DNA from: Liolophura sinensis
Taxonomy: Eukaryota > Mollusca > Polyplacophora > Chitonida > Chitonidae
DNA length: 64,000 nucleotides
Assembly (NCBI RefSeq): GCF_032854445.1
Contig: NC_088295.1
Location: forward strand, 32,334,510 to 32,398,509
Reading direction: 5' to 3'
Made by a program: the position numbers and the translations under genes. Shown piece after piece: positions 1 through 20,100 of the stretch. The notes under the pieces were generated by a model. That model was not told where the DNA came from. It worked only from the letters and a program-made list of their open reading frames with translations, and ran no database searches. The stretch's first letter is position 1; each line of letters begins with the position of its first letter.

Positions 1-1000
1 GAAAGATAACCTTTTATTCAGGTATGTTTAACTGAGTTTTATAAGGAGTGGGGTTTTAGTAACCACAGGTCACATTCAAGCGTGCAATTATTTGAAAACC
101 AGAACAAAATGAACCTGTCGAACTCATCTCACGTGTATAGGGTATTATGTACTTGTTAAACCCGCTCAATTTACCTGTGAAAATGGATGATACAACAGTG
201 TGACATCTTAAGTGTCGGCATACGCGCACGACTTTCATCCGTGTGTTTCTTCTTCCAGTTGCACAATGAACATGTGACCTTGAACATGAATGGCTATACA
301 CATATCCAAAAAGACATGAACCGTCATGGCAAACTGCAGCCTACACTATAGTCCTATGAAACTATATTTAAGCATGCCTGTCTATCTAAGACATACACAA
401 TAAATTCCTTTCAATATTTATTATGTTTTAACCTATATAGTTAGTGGTTGAGCTGTAATGACGTTGATAACATGTTATATACTTGACTTGCCTTTTAACA
501 TTGTTTTCTGTGCGCTGTTCAAGAGGTATGACTTGCCAGGTTAAATGTATCAAGCAGAAACATAAAAATGTTAATTTGTCTGTACTTGAGTATACAGACT
601 GTGTATGTATGGACAATAAGGCAATGTAAACTCACATCACATAACAAGACCGACGAACTAATCCATGTACTTCATACGCTATACAGGCTTTATTTGACAG
701 GGGACCTGACCTCAAGAAATATGGCTTTTAAGATAACCCACAGATAGAAAAGTGAATACTTGAGGTCTTAATACATACACACCTAACTCTGAGATAATTT
801 ATTAAAATTTTATCAGCTCAGTCTACTTGACACATAGCCGTGAGAGATTGGAGTCGGGTGGGAGGAGAATGGGGGGGGGGGTCGATGCATACTCCGTCAA
901 AACTGCCGTTCACGAGAAGAATCTGGAACTTTCTCTGTGTTCATTCATAAAGCTGCCAACTGCACCTGTGAAAATAACAAAGTTCGCCCCACTTACAACC
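1..1000. other. Upstream intergenic DNA
   Basis: No exon-like reading frame with splice signals or a recognisable protein was seen on either strand. The stretch is AT-rich and contains one short G-run near 870-880. It is the distal 5' flank of the transgelin-like gene that starts at 1552. Confidence 0.5.
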
Positions 1001-1013
1001 CGTAGTAAAACTT

Positions 1014-1023
1014 CCTTTTATGG
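1014..1023 (+). promoter_or_regulatory. Distal CArG box (SRF-type site)
   Basis: The sequence CCTTTTATGG is an exact match to the SRF consensus CC(A/T)6GG. It lies about 390 bp upstream of the TSS predicted from the TATA box at 1376. Vertebrate transgelin (SM22alpha) is a classical SRF target with two CArG boxes, so the site fits this gene; binding is inferred. Confidence 0.55.
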
Positions 1024-1257
1024 GAATGGCATACAGGGATATAGGCGTATGTCAGTGAAATATTTCCTATTGACTGTTTTGATTACTACGCCTTAGTAAG
1101 CTAACCTGACTACTGTTCAACGTCTTTATCACAACGCGTTTTGTTCAGGTGACAATTCCAACACAAAACGCCGTCAGAAATAATGTCATATTTGACCCGG
1201 TGAGCCGGATTTTTCTGACAGGCGAGGGACAAAACTTTCGGGTTGAAAGGAAAGATC

Positions 1258-1267
1258 CCATATTAGG
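1258..1267 (+). promoter_or_regulatory. Proximal CArG box (SRF-type site)
   Basis: CCATATTAGG is an exact CC(A/T)6GG match and is identical to the core of the vertebrate c-fos serum response element. It sits about 120 bp before the TATA box of the transgelin-like gene. Functional use is inferred from sequence and from known SRF control of vertebrate SM22alpha. Confidence 0.65.
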
Positions 1268-1291
1268 GGGCTGGCCGTTCGTCAATGTCAC

Positions 1292-1299
1292 TGACGTCA
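1292..1299 (+). promoter_or_regulatory. CRE palindrome in transgelin promoter
   Basis: TGACGTCA is the full CREB/ATF palindrome. A second, near-CRE TGACGTGA follows at 1325-1332 and an E-box CACGTG at 1360-1365. All lie between the proximal CArG box and the TATA box. These are motif matches only. Confidence 0.45.
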
Positions 1300-1336
1300 T
1301 GTGGGCTGGGCCTAGGAAAATTTTTGACGTGACAAG

Positions 1337-1383
1337 CCAATCACTTCGTGTTTTCCTATCACGTGGTAGCAGACCTATAAATT
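1337..1383 (+). promoter_or_regulatory. CCAAT and TATA core promoter elements
   Basis: CCAAT at 1337-1341 is followed 35 bp later by TATAAATT at 1376-1383. Initiation would be expected around 1405, giving a 5' UTR of roughly 145 nt before the ATG at 1552. A possible acceptor (ttttcag) near 1520 could mean a short 5' UTR intron. Confidence 0.55.
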
Positions 1384-1551
1384 GCCTGTCGCCTATGATA
1401 TAGTACTTGTCAAAGTCTGTGATCAGGTTGTGCAGTCAACGTTGGAGTCTGTCTTGTGTTACCAGGTCGGCTCATCAGCGCTTTACAGTGATATTATTTC
1501 TGCAGCACCAGTGTTTTCAGGAAGGATTTGTGCAGATTAAAATCTTTTACA

Positions 1552-10706
<9,155 letters not shown>

Positions 10707-10851
10707 AGATGACTAGAGTGCATTATGAACTTGGCTTACCGGAATGCTGATCTGAAATATTGAACGAGTTTTCAAAAAAAAAAAACGTGGTGCCAAAGTG
10801 CACAGGCCAAAGAGCTGTTTCAGCCAGACTATTGCCACATCATATTTAACC

Positions 10852-10857
10852 ATTAAA
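10852..10857 (+). terminator. Possible poly(A) signal ATTAAA, transgelin-like gene
   Basis: ATTAAA lies about 150 nt after the stop at 10704-10706. A canonical AATAAA occurs further on, at 11736-11741. Either or both could end the transcript. Confidence 0.4.
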
Positions 10858-11735
10858 AAATTTACATTTGTTCTGAACGGCTATTTTTGTAATTACAAGT
10901 GTTTTATGTAACTTATTTCAATCAACTGACATTGTCCACCATTTTCAAACCCATGGCTGCACATGACACATCCCTTGTCGTCACTGAAGAACAAACGTCG
11001 ACAAATTAAGCCGACAAAATAGATCTCTACATCCCTGTCAGTTGACGACTGCATCCTTATCAATGCCTTTTCCACAAACTGGAGACAGCGTATTTGTTTA
11101 AACTCCACGAATTCAGAAGACAATGATTTCTGAAAGCCATTACGTAACGTTAAGTAGTGGTGATGATGGAAACATACCAGGCGATCAGATAGTTAATTGA
11201 CGACGACGTATAAAGCGCTGCATGGAAGTTTCTTCTGTTGCCTTGCATGACGGGACTTGTGTTTAAGGAGGCGGCCTCGTTGCAGAAAGTTTTTCTCTTA
11301 CTACCTTCAGCTCACAATTTGGAAAGTGACATTGGGATAAGCGAAAGTATACGTCGACATACGTCATTAATGTTTGGAATCGTGTATAAACTTCTGTTAC
11401 AAACTAACGTATATAGATATATGCTTGGAATAGAAAGAAAAAATACACACAAAGCGAGTGCTACGACGCAGTGGAATGACATTTTACTTATATACAAATT
11501 CCTTTCAGTGAAATTTTCTCGAGAATTTATAGAATGTCATGTGGAAAATGCGGTTTGATCTGATCATTTTGACTTGTGTCACGTGACGTCATTATTCGTC
11601 GATTACATTGCGCCTATAGACTGGACACTGATAAACTGTAAACCTCCCACCTTAATGTCTCTGAGCAAAGCTGTTTAGCTAAGCTCTCATTCATTGTCCA
11701 TATTTGTACAGGATATACTTCAATATGTGTTCGTT

Positions 11736-11741
11736 AATAAA
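11736..11741 (+). terminator. Possible distal poly(A) signal AATAAA, transgelin-like gene
   Basis: This is the first canonical AATAAA downstream of the stop codon, about 1.03 kb away. If used, the 3' UTR would be about 1 kb. It competes with ATTAAA at 10852. Confidence 0.4.
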
Positions 11742-11749
11742 CATTTGAG

Positions 11750-13945
11750 TAATTGTTCTAAATCGTTTTATTTGTTGTACATTCCACATAAGCAGAGGGA
11801 AGGTTTTGATTAACATGTTTGTCCGAGTACCATGATAAACGTCTATACACACAGATCTATGTACAATTAGCTTTTCAAAAGCGTGGTCATCTGTATTCAT
11901 TTTGTGATTGTGTTCCTTTCTGTGACGTTTACCGTGTACCTAAATGGTGTAACCAGCACTTCAGTCATGTCAAGAAGGGTTAAGCCTTGCAAACAGTACC
12001 AGGTTAGAATCGTGTGTCATTGGGTTTTGTGGATGGCTTACATGCTGATACACATGTGGTGTTAGATGTGAATTAGATATGGGTCGTCAGTTACAACCAA
12101 AAAAGGTCATTTAACATCAATGTCGTGAGTTAGAATCTGACACAAATAGACATTCTTCAGACAATATGTACGAACAAATTTAGGTTTACATTGAGAGCTT
12201 TAAGTGGAAATTTTCCCCGAACTTCGACGAAGGGTAGCCTACATACAAAAATTAGCCACACTGCAAGTATCTGCAAACCGTTTACTGTGAAGGCCTGAAG
12301 ACGCAACTTACTCGTTCCCTGTGCTGATATTGAAGTCAGCAGACCGTGTCATGCTATTGTTATAGACCTATAGGGGATCATTTTGACATCTTTACCCTGA
12401 TGGACAGACGTATCAGTGAATAGGAAATCCTCGTGGCCTGGCTGTTACGATACCATAACCGTGGTAATAAATCAAATTCTCATCTACATGGGTACGGAGG
12501 AGATCTCTATCTATTCCATTTCTGTTTTTGTCCAATGCAATACCAAATTGTTGTATGCACACTTAAGCAGACATTGGTTGAATAATCTGTTGGAATACTG
12601 GTGCTGTACTTAGGCTTATATACTTGTCATATGATATACTAGTATAGCCTCTGTTGGCTACCACCTTACGCTAGTGTATATCCCTACATCTACACAGTTT
12701 TTGGCTTGACTTTTCATAGAATGAATGATTATGGCTTAACGCCACATCGGCAATATTTCAGCCATATGGCGAGAATTAAAATGGTTTCATTAAATTGATA
12801 AGCGATTATAATAGTCCCATTAATTGGTTGGGCATGCGCATATGCATGGTGTCCGAGCACATGTTCGATGTATAGGTAACATGTAAACAAGCCTGTAGTT
12901 CAAAAATCACTTAAAAGAACACTGCCAATTAAGACACCAAATATGACAAAAGACAATATTAACCCGTAGGTTAAAAGAAGAAGGTTCATAGGTTCAAAGG
13001 TTCATGTATGTATGTTTTTGTTACGCCATAGAAAGTCGAGTCAATAGTTTCAAACGTCGCACGTCGCTCATCATCCATACCTCCTTATTAGGAATACTCA
13101 TGTCTATACCTAATATAAGCCAGTAGGTTCGTCCATACATCCTTTCATATGAAGTCACATACACATGTCACATAAACTCTGACTATATAATTCATGGTGT
13201 GTGAGAATCACAAGCAGTTGAGGCCATGAAATGGTTAAATATTAAACCATGTGACTCATACCAGAGGTATGTGACATGATTTCAAGTTCCAAAGCCACAT
13301 GAAAAATTGTTTAAAGAAGTGGATCACAGCAGCCCAGAATGGAGCATTTGAAGCGGGATAAGGTTTCGTCTTATCGTGAGTTTAGTACTGAAATACGTTG
13401 TTTATTCCCTAGTTTTTACCATCGCTCCGGGAGTTTTGCAGACCTATATCGTTTACCAGGCTGCATAGAAGTAAAATCTTTCCCCGCGGTCAATAGGCTG
13501 GTTGGCTAGCTTAGTAGTGCAGGCGCACTCTTACACTAATACACAAACATTCAGCTCTAAAAAGAATCAGTCCGCAATTTGCTGAAACATGCGTAATATG
13601 CAATATGGGGCATCAGTCTGGACATCAGTAAAATAGCGTAGCTGTCTTACGTTTCGCGTTAAAACGCACGACATGTGCAGGTATACATATTAACGTCACG
13701 CTCGATCGTTATTAAACCTCATCCCATCCAATGAATAGACATTCCAAAGACTAACTCCGAGTGTACTACACATTGAAAGCACGAGTTTGTGGTATAAAGG
13801 GAAAGGAATATATGACTTGTACTACCGTCACTCATGGGGCCTATTTTGTATACAGCAACTGTGAGATATATGGTAGTCAATTTAAACGTAATTCCCTTTC
13901 TCTATGTCATGATTCTTATACACGGAAATAAGTATTAAATTGCCA
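11750..13945. other. Intergenic DNA, no gene seen
   Basis: No supported gene is visible. Short reading frames here lack splice context and protein character. The only recognisable element is a SINE-core fragment at about 12718-12780. Confidence 0.5.
12718..12780 (-). mobile_element. SINE core fragment, divergent subfamily
   Basis: The block gattatggcttaacgccac, caatatttcagccatatggc resembles the conserved core of mollusc SINEs (tttacgccgcactcagcaatattccagctatatggcgg type). The head and tail are missing. Confidence 0.45.
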
Positions 13946-13954
13946 TGTGAGCCT

Positions 13955-15095
13955 GCGTCCAGTCCACCTCACAGTATACAGACACGGTGCTGACCAGATT
14001 ATAGAGACATCACTCAACACTTCACAGTATACAGACATGGTGCCAGATCAAACATCACTCCCCACCTCACAGTATACAGACACGGTGCTGACCAGATTAT
14101 CGAGACATCACTCAACGCCTCACAGTGTACAGAGAAGGTGGCGACCAGATTATCGAGACATGAATCCCCAGTTCACAGTAAACTGACACGGTGCCAGACC
14201 AAACGTCACTCCACACCTCACAGTATACAGACACGGTGCCAGACCAAACGTCACTCCCCACCTCACAGTATACAGACACGGTGGCGACCAGATTATCGAG
14301 ACATCACTCCCCACCTCACAGTATACAGACACGGTGCTGACCAGATTATCGAAACATCACTCAACACCTCACAAGTATACAGACACGGTGGGCGACCAGA
14401 TTATCGAGACATCACTCCCCACCTCACAGTATACAGACACGGTGCCAGACCAAAACATCACTCCCCACCTCACAGTATACAGACACGGTGCCAGACCAAA
14501 CGTCACTCCCCACCTCACAGTATACAGACACGGTGCCAGACCAAACGTCACTCCCCACCTCACAGTATACAGACACGGTTGACTATCAAGACATCACCCT
14601 ACCTCACAATATACACACACGATGTTGGGGACCAGACAATAGCGACCTCACTCCTAATCTCACAGTACACAGACATATGGTACCGGCCAGACTATCGAGG
14701 CATCACTCCACGACCTCACAGTATAAACAGAAGGTGATGGTGGGGGGGGGGGGGGGGGGTGGGGGGGGGGGGGGGGCAGACAATAGAGACCTCACTCCTA
14801 ACTCTACATTATACAGACATGGTACCGACCAGATTATCAAGACATGAATCTCCATCTCATAGTATACAGACACAATGCCACTAGACTATCAAGACATCAC
14901 TCCGCTACCTCACAATATACACACACGATGTTGGGGACCAGACAATATAGAGATCTCACTCCTAATCTCACAGTATACAGACATGGTACCGACCAGAGTA
15001 TCGAGACAAACCTCCTAATCTCACAGTATACAGACAGTGCCGACCAGGTTATCGAGACATGAATCCTCACCTCACAGTATATAGAATAGTCCACA
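13955..15095. repeat. Minisatellite with interleaved ~54-bp and ~45-bp units
   Basis: Repeats share the core CTCACAGTATACAGACACGG. One unit class continues TGCTGACCAGATTATCGAGA (about 54 bp); a shorter class continues TGCCAGACCAAACGTCACTC (about 45 bp). About twenty copies are present, cleaner from 13960 to 14580 and degenerate afterwards. The 45-bp class is a multiple of three, which produces a spurious frame of about 200 codons on the plus strand and matching frames on the minus strand. A G-rich interruption lies at 14742-14776. Confidence 0.9.
14742..14776. repeat. Poly-G tract in minisatellite
   Basis: Two pure G-runs of 18 and 16 bases are separated by one T. Such tracts readily form quadruplexes and are prone to sequencing length error. 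Its position inside the array breaks the repeat periodicity. Confidence 0.85.
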
Positions 15096-16049
15096 TGCTT
15101 TCCCTAAATACCAAGTACCGATAACAGTTAAGTAATGAAGCCACTAGCATCACATTTTTAACATTTGTACGGTATATATGTGGCCTGGATATGGTTTATT
15201 CTCGGATCTTTGACAGTGGTTCATGGATACCCAACAGCTATATAGGCCCACACGTGGCTTCATGTGTTACTTTCATAGAATAATATAAAGTAAAAAGTAA
15301 ATGAATAGAGGTATAAAAGTTTGTAGAAAAAGAACTATAACAAATACTTGTACCAACAAAGAGAGTTTCCAGAGTACCGAAAGTTATTTTAAAGGCTCCG
15401 ATCTAATTGAGGTCCAGGTTGTTAGCAGACACAAAAACTAGTTATAACTTTAAACATGTCGACATGTTGTACCTGTCACAGTACAGACGGGGTCAAATAT
15501 TAGCCCAGGGCGACCATGGTGTCATATTACACCTGGGTCGGGACAGGACCTTCACAGCCAGTTATCCATAACGACCACTCATGTACATGCCCACAGTACA
15601 TCCAGGCGACAGACGAGTTCTCCCTACAGTTGTGGGCAGGAAGCGTATAGACTCAGACATTATTGCAACGTTGGATTCAAGACGCAAGCTTCCCTGTATA
15701 ATAGACAATAATACACACATTTGACGGATATAAGAAAAACATAGCAGAGGAAATATTTATTATTGACCGGATTAATGTCCTACCCCATGTATTGTGTATT
15801 CAATCAACGCCATAGAAATAAGAAGTGCGCTATTTAGAGCGAGGGATTCGTTCACTTGATTTTTAATTTGCATTATCATTCTTCAAAACTTTCGGGCTAG
15901 AGTAGTATGACAATCAGTTCTGACAAGGATACGACTGGACCTCGTACGCTTTCGAAGATTAGATACATGCACGAAAAGTAACACAATCAGGAAGCCCACT
16001 CTGGCCCAGTGCTCTGGAATGTCCCAAAGCATGTACACAAATATTAATC

Positions 16050-16210
16050 TATTTGGTTGTTGTTTGACGCCCTACTCAAGAATATTTCACTCATACGTCG
16101 ACGGCCAGCATTAGGGTGGGAGAAAATCGGACAGAGTTCAGGGTAACCCACGACCATCCGCAGGTTTCTGGCAAACCTTTCCACGTACGACCGGACAGGA
16201 AGCCAGGATG
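16050..16210 (-). mobile_element. SINE copy, head-truncated
   Basis: In order it has atttggttgttgtttgacgc, the core cctactcaagaatatttcac, acggccagcattagggtggg, the block cccacgaccatccgcaggtt and the end acgaccggacaggaagccag. It is the same family as the fuller copies at 40862 and 41761. The tRNA-like head is missing. Confidence 0.75.
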
Positions 16211-16338
16211 TGTAGACCTGTAGTTTGAGTTTTACCCTAGCTTTACCAGTAAGGTTTATTGATCGAATCTAACTATTGCCAATACGGGTACGGTTCCAAG
16301 TTGGGTGGTGATCAGTTGCATCGTGATGTAATGTTATG

Positions 16339-16405
16339 ATCGTGGGTTTCCCCTGGTCTCTGCCCGCATCAATCAAATAAAATCAACCAAATAAATAATA
16401 ATGTT
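16339..16405 (+). mobile_element. SINE tail fragment, opposite orientation
   Basis: It reads gtgggtttcccctggtctct and then atcaaccaaataaataataa, the plus-sense end of the local SINE with its middle lost. With the minus-sense copy at 16050 it forms an inverted pair. Confidence 0.5.
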
Positions 16406-16804
16406 ATGGTGGTTTAGTGGCTGTTAAAAAGAAATATTGCTTTAACATAGTGACACACAAATTTAATGCTATTATATTATTATTATTTTTATTATGTTAT
16501 TAAGCTGAGAATAATGTGACAGTTTACAGACATCTTTCTAATTATGTAAACAGGGTATTAACTGTAAGCATGTTTTCTATCTGTTGGTAACAAGCAATGA
16601 ATATTTGCAACCAGTTGGAGGCCGGTCATGCATCCTTTAGATGGTATTAAAAGTAGTCTCACTTGAAAGTTAAACAGGTATAGTATGTAAAAGTACTAGT
16701 TGGAGATTTGGTAAAAGTGATACATACACTTTCTTACGGAATACCATAGGCTAACATACATTTAAATAAAGGTTAACAAGGCATGATATCGATAGAAATG
16801 AGAT

Positions 16805-16810
16805 TTTATT
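16805..16810 (-). terminator. Poly(A) signal AATAAA, DUF1349 gene
   Basis: On the minus strand this reads AATAAA, about 340 nt after the stop at 17148. It is a plausible transcript end for the DUF1349 gene. Confidence 0.45.
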
Positions 16811-17147
16811 TACAAGCTGCGTATGTATGGGCATCTTTACAGATGATGGAATTGAACAAACTGAGGGTTACTGATTTTGTACAACTGTATACGTAATATT
16901 TTATATTGTCATATTTTAACATCGTCCATACATTCGATGTTATATGAATATTCATGGCTTGTATATAATGAAGTCATTGACAAGTAGTTTCTTCCTGACC
17001 TGTAACATTATTTCATGACTGGATTTTAACATATTGTAGGCCAGTCTTTCTATAGAAGCTCATTAATGTCAAAAAAAAATTCGGAAAAATATATTTTCTC
17101 GTAATAACGACATTTTTACCCCAAATATTTTTTCAGCGGGACACACG

Positions 17148-20100
17148 CTAATTGTGATGACTATATCCGTCAGTGTGTTTTACGGACAGATAGTTAAACT
17201 TAACACTCATGCCCTTGTCGGTTGGAGCACAGGTGAAAATGCCGATCTGTACAGGTGAGTCCCCAGTGTCCAGGTGCGCGATCCGGAAGTAGTCCCACTT
17301 GTCACTGGAGGGCAGCTTATTCTCCATCTGGGAAAATGTAAATCACAGGTAATATAGGAATCATCACAAGTGAATGAAGTATAGATTCATGCTGAATATG
17401 TATATACGGTATTTAACACCATATCTTTGCACGGATATATGGGTATCTTATTCCTTGTGAGATGCTGCTCATTAAACAGTTCAGATATTAAATTTAATTT
17501 AAAGCTTAAATGTTTGTATGCACTAGACACCGGGTATACTGTCTTAATGGTTTCCTTCTTATCGCTCACCAGACACCGGGTATACTGTCTTAATGGTTTC
17601 CCTCTTATCGCTCACCAGGCACCGTGTCTACTGTTCTAACTGTTTTCCTCTTATCCCTCACCAGACACCAGGCTTACTATAGCAATTGTTTCCCTCTTAT
17701 TGCTCACCAGGCACCGGGCTTACTATAGCAATTGTTTCCCTCTTATCGCTCACCAGACACCGGGCTTACTATAACAATTGTTTCCCTCTTACAGCTCACC
17801 AGACCCCGGGCTTACTATAGCAATTGTTTCCCACTTATTGCTCACCAGACACCGGGCTTACTATAGCAATTGTTTCCCTCTTATCGCTCACCAGACCCCG
17901 GGCTCACTATAGCAATTGTTTCCCTCTTATCGCTCACAAGACACCGGTTTTACTGTAACAATTGTTTCGCTGTTATCGCTCACCAGACATCGGGTTTACC
18001 ATAGCAACTGTTTCGCTGTTATCGCTCACCAGACATCGGGTTTACTATAACAATTGTTTCGCTGTTATCGCTCACCAGACACCGGGTAAACTAAAACAAT
18101 TGTTTCCGTTTTTATCATTCACCAGACACGGGGTAAACTAAAACAATTGTTTCCCTGTTATCACTAACTAGACACCGGGTTTACAGCACAATTGTTCCCC
18201 TGTTATAGATAACTAGACACCGGGCTTACTATAACTATTGTTTCCCTGTAATCCCTCACCAGACACCGGGTCAGCTATAACAACCGTTTCCCCGCTATAC
18301 ACTGGACTCCCTTTACAATCATTTCTTCGTAATTTTGACAACTGAATATTTTCAGTGATGTCCCTCCAATCTTGAACGCACTGCTCGCCATTTCACTACC
18401 ACCTTTCGTAAGTTGCATGATAAATGGTTCCGTGTCAACTACATCAAAATTACAGTCAAAAGATAAAAACCACCAATTATGTTTAACTTACAACATAGCT
18501 GTTTCCTTGTTTGTACACCCGTATACTGAGGGACTTGGAGGGCCAGGAGAAGCGGGACCAGTCGCTGTACCCATTCGTCACCACACAGCTCAGTGACGGG
18601 GCGCCGTCAGCGAACTCCATACCCTGCCAGGAATATTTATTTATTTATTTGATTGTTGTTTAACTCCATACTCAAGAATTTTACACACATGCGACTGTGG
18701 TTAGCTTTTCTGCCTGCAGAAAACCGAAGTTCCTGGGATAAACGAGCAGATGAACTTTACCATGTGTGACGTGCATGTACGAATATATGCACACCAAATT
18801 AGTGGATTTAAGGCAAGTACTCTTTCAAGGGCGTTAGACTACCCAAACTGTCACAGGAGCATCGTCAACAGCTTATTGTCAGCAAGCCTGCAAGCAATAT
18901 CGATACATGTAAATCGCGTTTATTTTATATACCGGTATTTCATTAAATGGGACAAAGATTCTGGTCTTACGCCTAAAGCGATTCAGCAAACTGTAGCAGT
19001 ACACTGACTGCATCATTTCACTAATTTTCATAAGTCCACTGTTTTGGACTGTTCAAAAAGACAGAAGTCTCTTAACAACAAAGTATACTAACATAAACAT
19101 CTCCGACAGACAAAGACGTTTTACTTCTGGATCATTGTCCCTGGTGTATGGAGATGTACCGACATCATTATCAAGTGGTGGGGGTGAATATTAATTTCCA
19201 TCCATGGATAGGTCCACATTAAAATATGATTGACTGAAGAATATCGTATACCGGAAGCCAGGACTGGATGGTGACATACCGTTTTAATCCAATGATGAGA
19301 GTCCATTCTAACCATTAACCCAGCCTGAAAGATAAACATACATCGTCAGCATAAAATGTCCACAACTGGCATCGATTCCCTGGCCAATAATTAATTGTAT
19401 AGATGTGCGACTTAGAAATTTGAAATGTTCAGTGAAAACAATTTGTTGATTCGTTTGATTTAAGCATAACGTCAACATATTTAGACGATTTTGGCAAAAT
19501 ATTTTGGCCAGTGTTACTTCTTACCCCTCTAGAGGTTACCAAAGGTAACAAAATGCTATACTTCCAGCAACCACAGCTCAAAAACATGGTGGTCAAGCTA
19601 GGTTGATTTTTTGATATCTTGAAGAGAAAAGTCCAAAACTGGTTAAATGTGCGGCCTGTGTGCAACAATAATAAAAAAATGTCACTTTTTGGAAGTCATG
19701 TCTGCAGGTACTAATAGGGGTAAGGTTAGCAATTCTTACATAATTTCAGTGCAGTTGTGAAAAGGTGGTCAAATTTTAGTTTCTGAAGACAACAAGTTTT
19801 GCATCTTAAAGAAAAACAGGGTAAGCTTCCATTTCTGCAGGATTTATTTTCACAGAAAAGAAAATCCCCTTCTGCACAAACCATCATACTACAGATACCT
19901 AGAGAATTAACCTGGGTGGGCTTCTACATACAGCCCTTAAATTTTAACTTTTCCCCTAAACCACGTAATATTTTGGTTTCAGTGTCAGCATCATATGAAG
20001 ATATTACTGACAAAGAATTATAAAACTTCTCCTACTTATAGGTTACACATGTGCAATTCAGGTAAGTGGGTCCGAGATTTGCCTCCGAACTGAAGAATGA

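Larger units (their letters stand above)
15096..16804. other. Intergenic DNA with SINE remnants
   Basis: No coding exon is supported. The stretch holds a SINE copy at 16050-16210 and a rearranged SINE tail at 16339-16405. The rest is AT-rich unique-looking sequence between the minisatellite and the 3' end of the DUF1349 gene. Confidence 0.5.

Noticed and set aside
1149-1403. 84-codon plus-strand frame upstream of the transgelin-like gene
   Set aside because: It covers the promoter with CArG, CRE, CCAAT and TATA motifs; chance open frame.
14138-14737. A 199-codon open frame and several overlapping ones
   Set aside because: It lies wholly within the minisatellite; the 45-bp units being a multiple of three keeps frames open on both strands. 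There is no start context, splicing or protein character.
17521-18300. Regular repeats with spacer-like segments, CRISPR-like at first glance
   Set aside because: Units are contiguous and diverge gradually along their whole length, with no constant-repeat/unique-spacer structure, and they sit in an intron of an animal gene.
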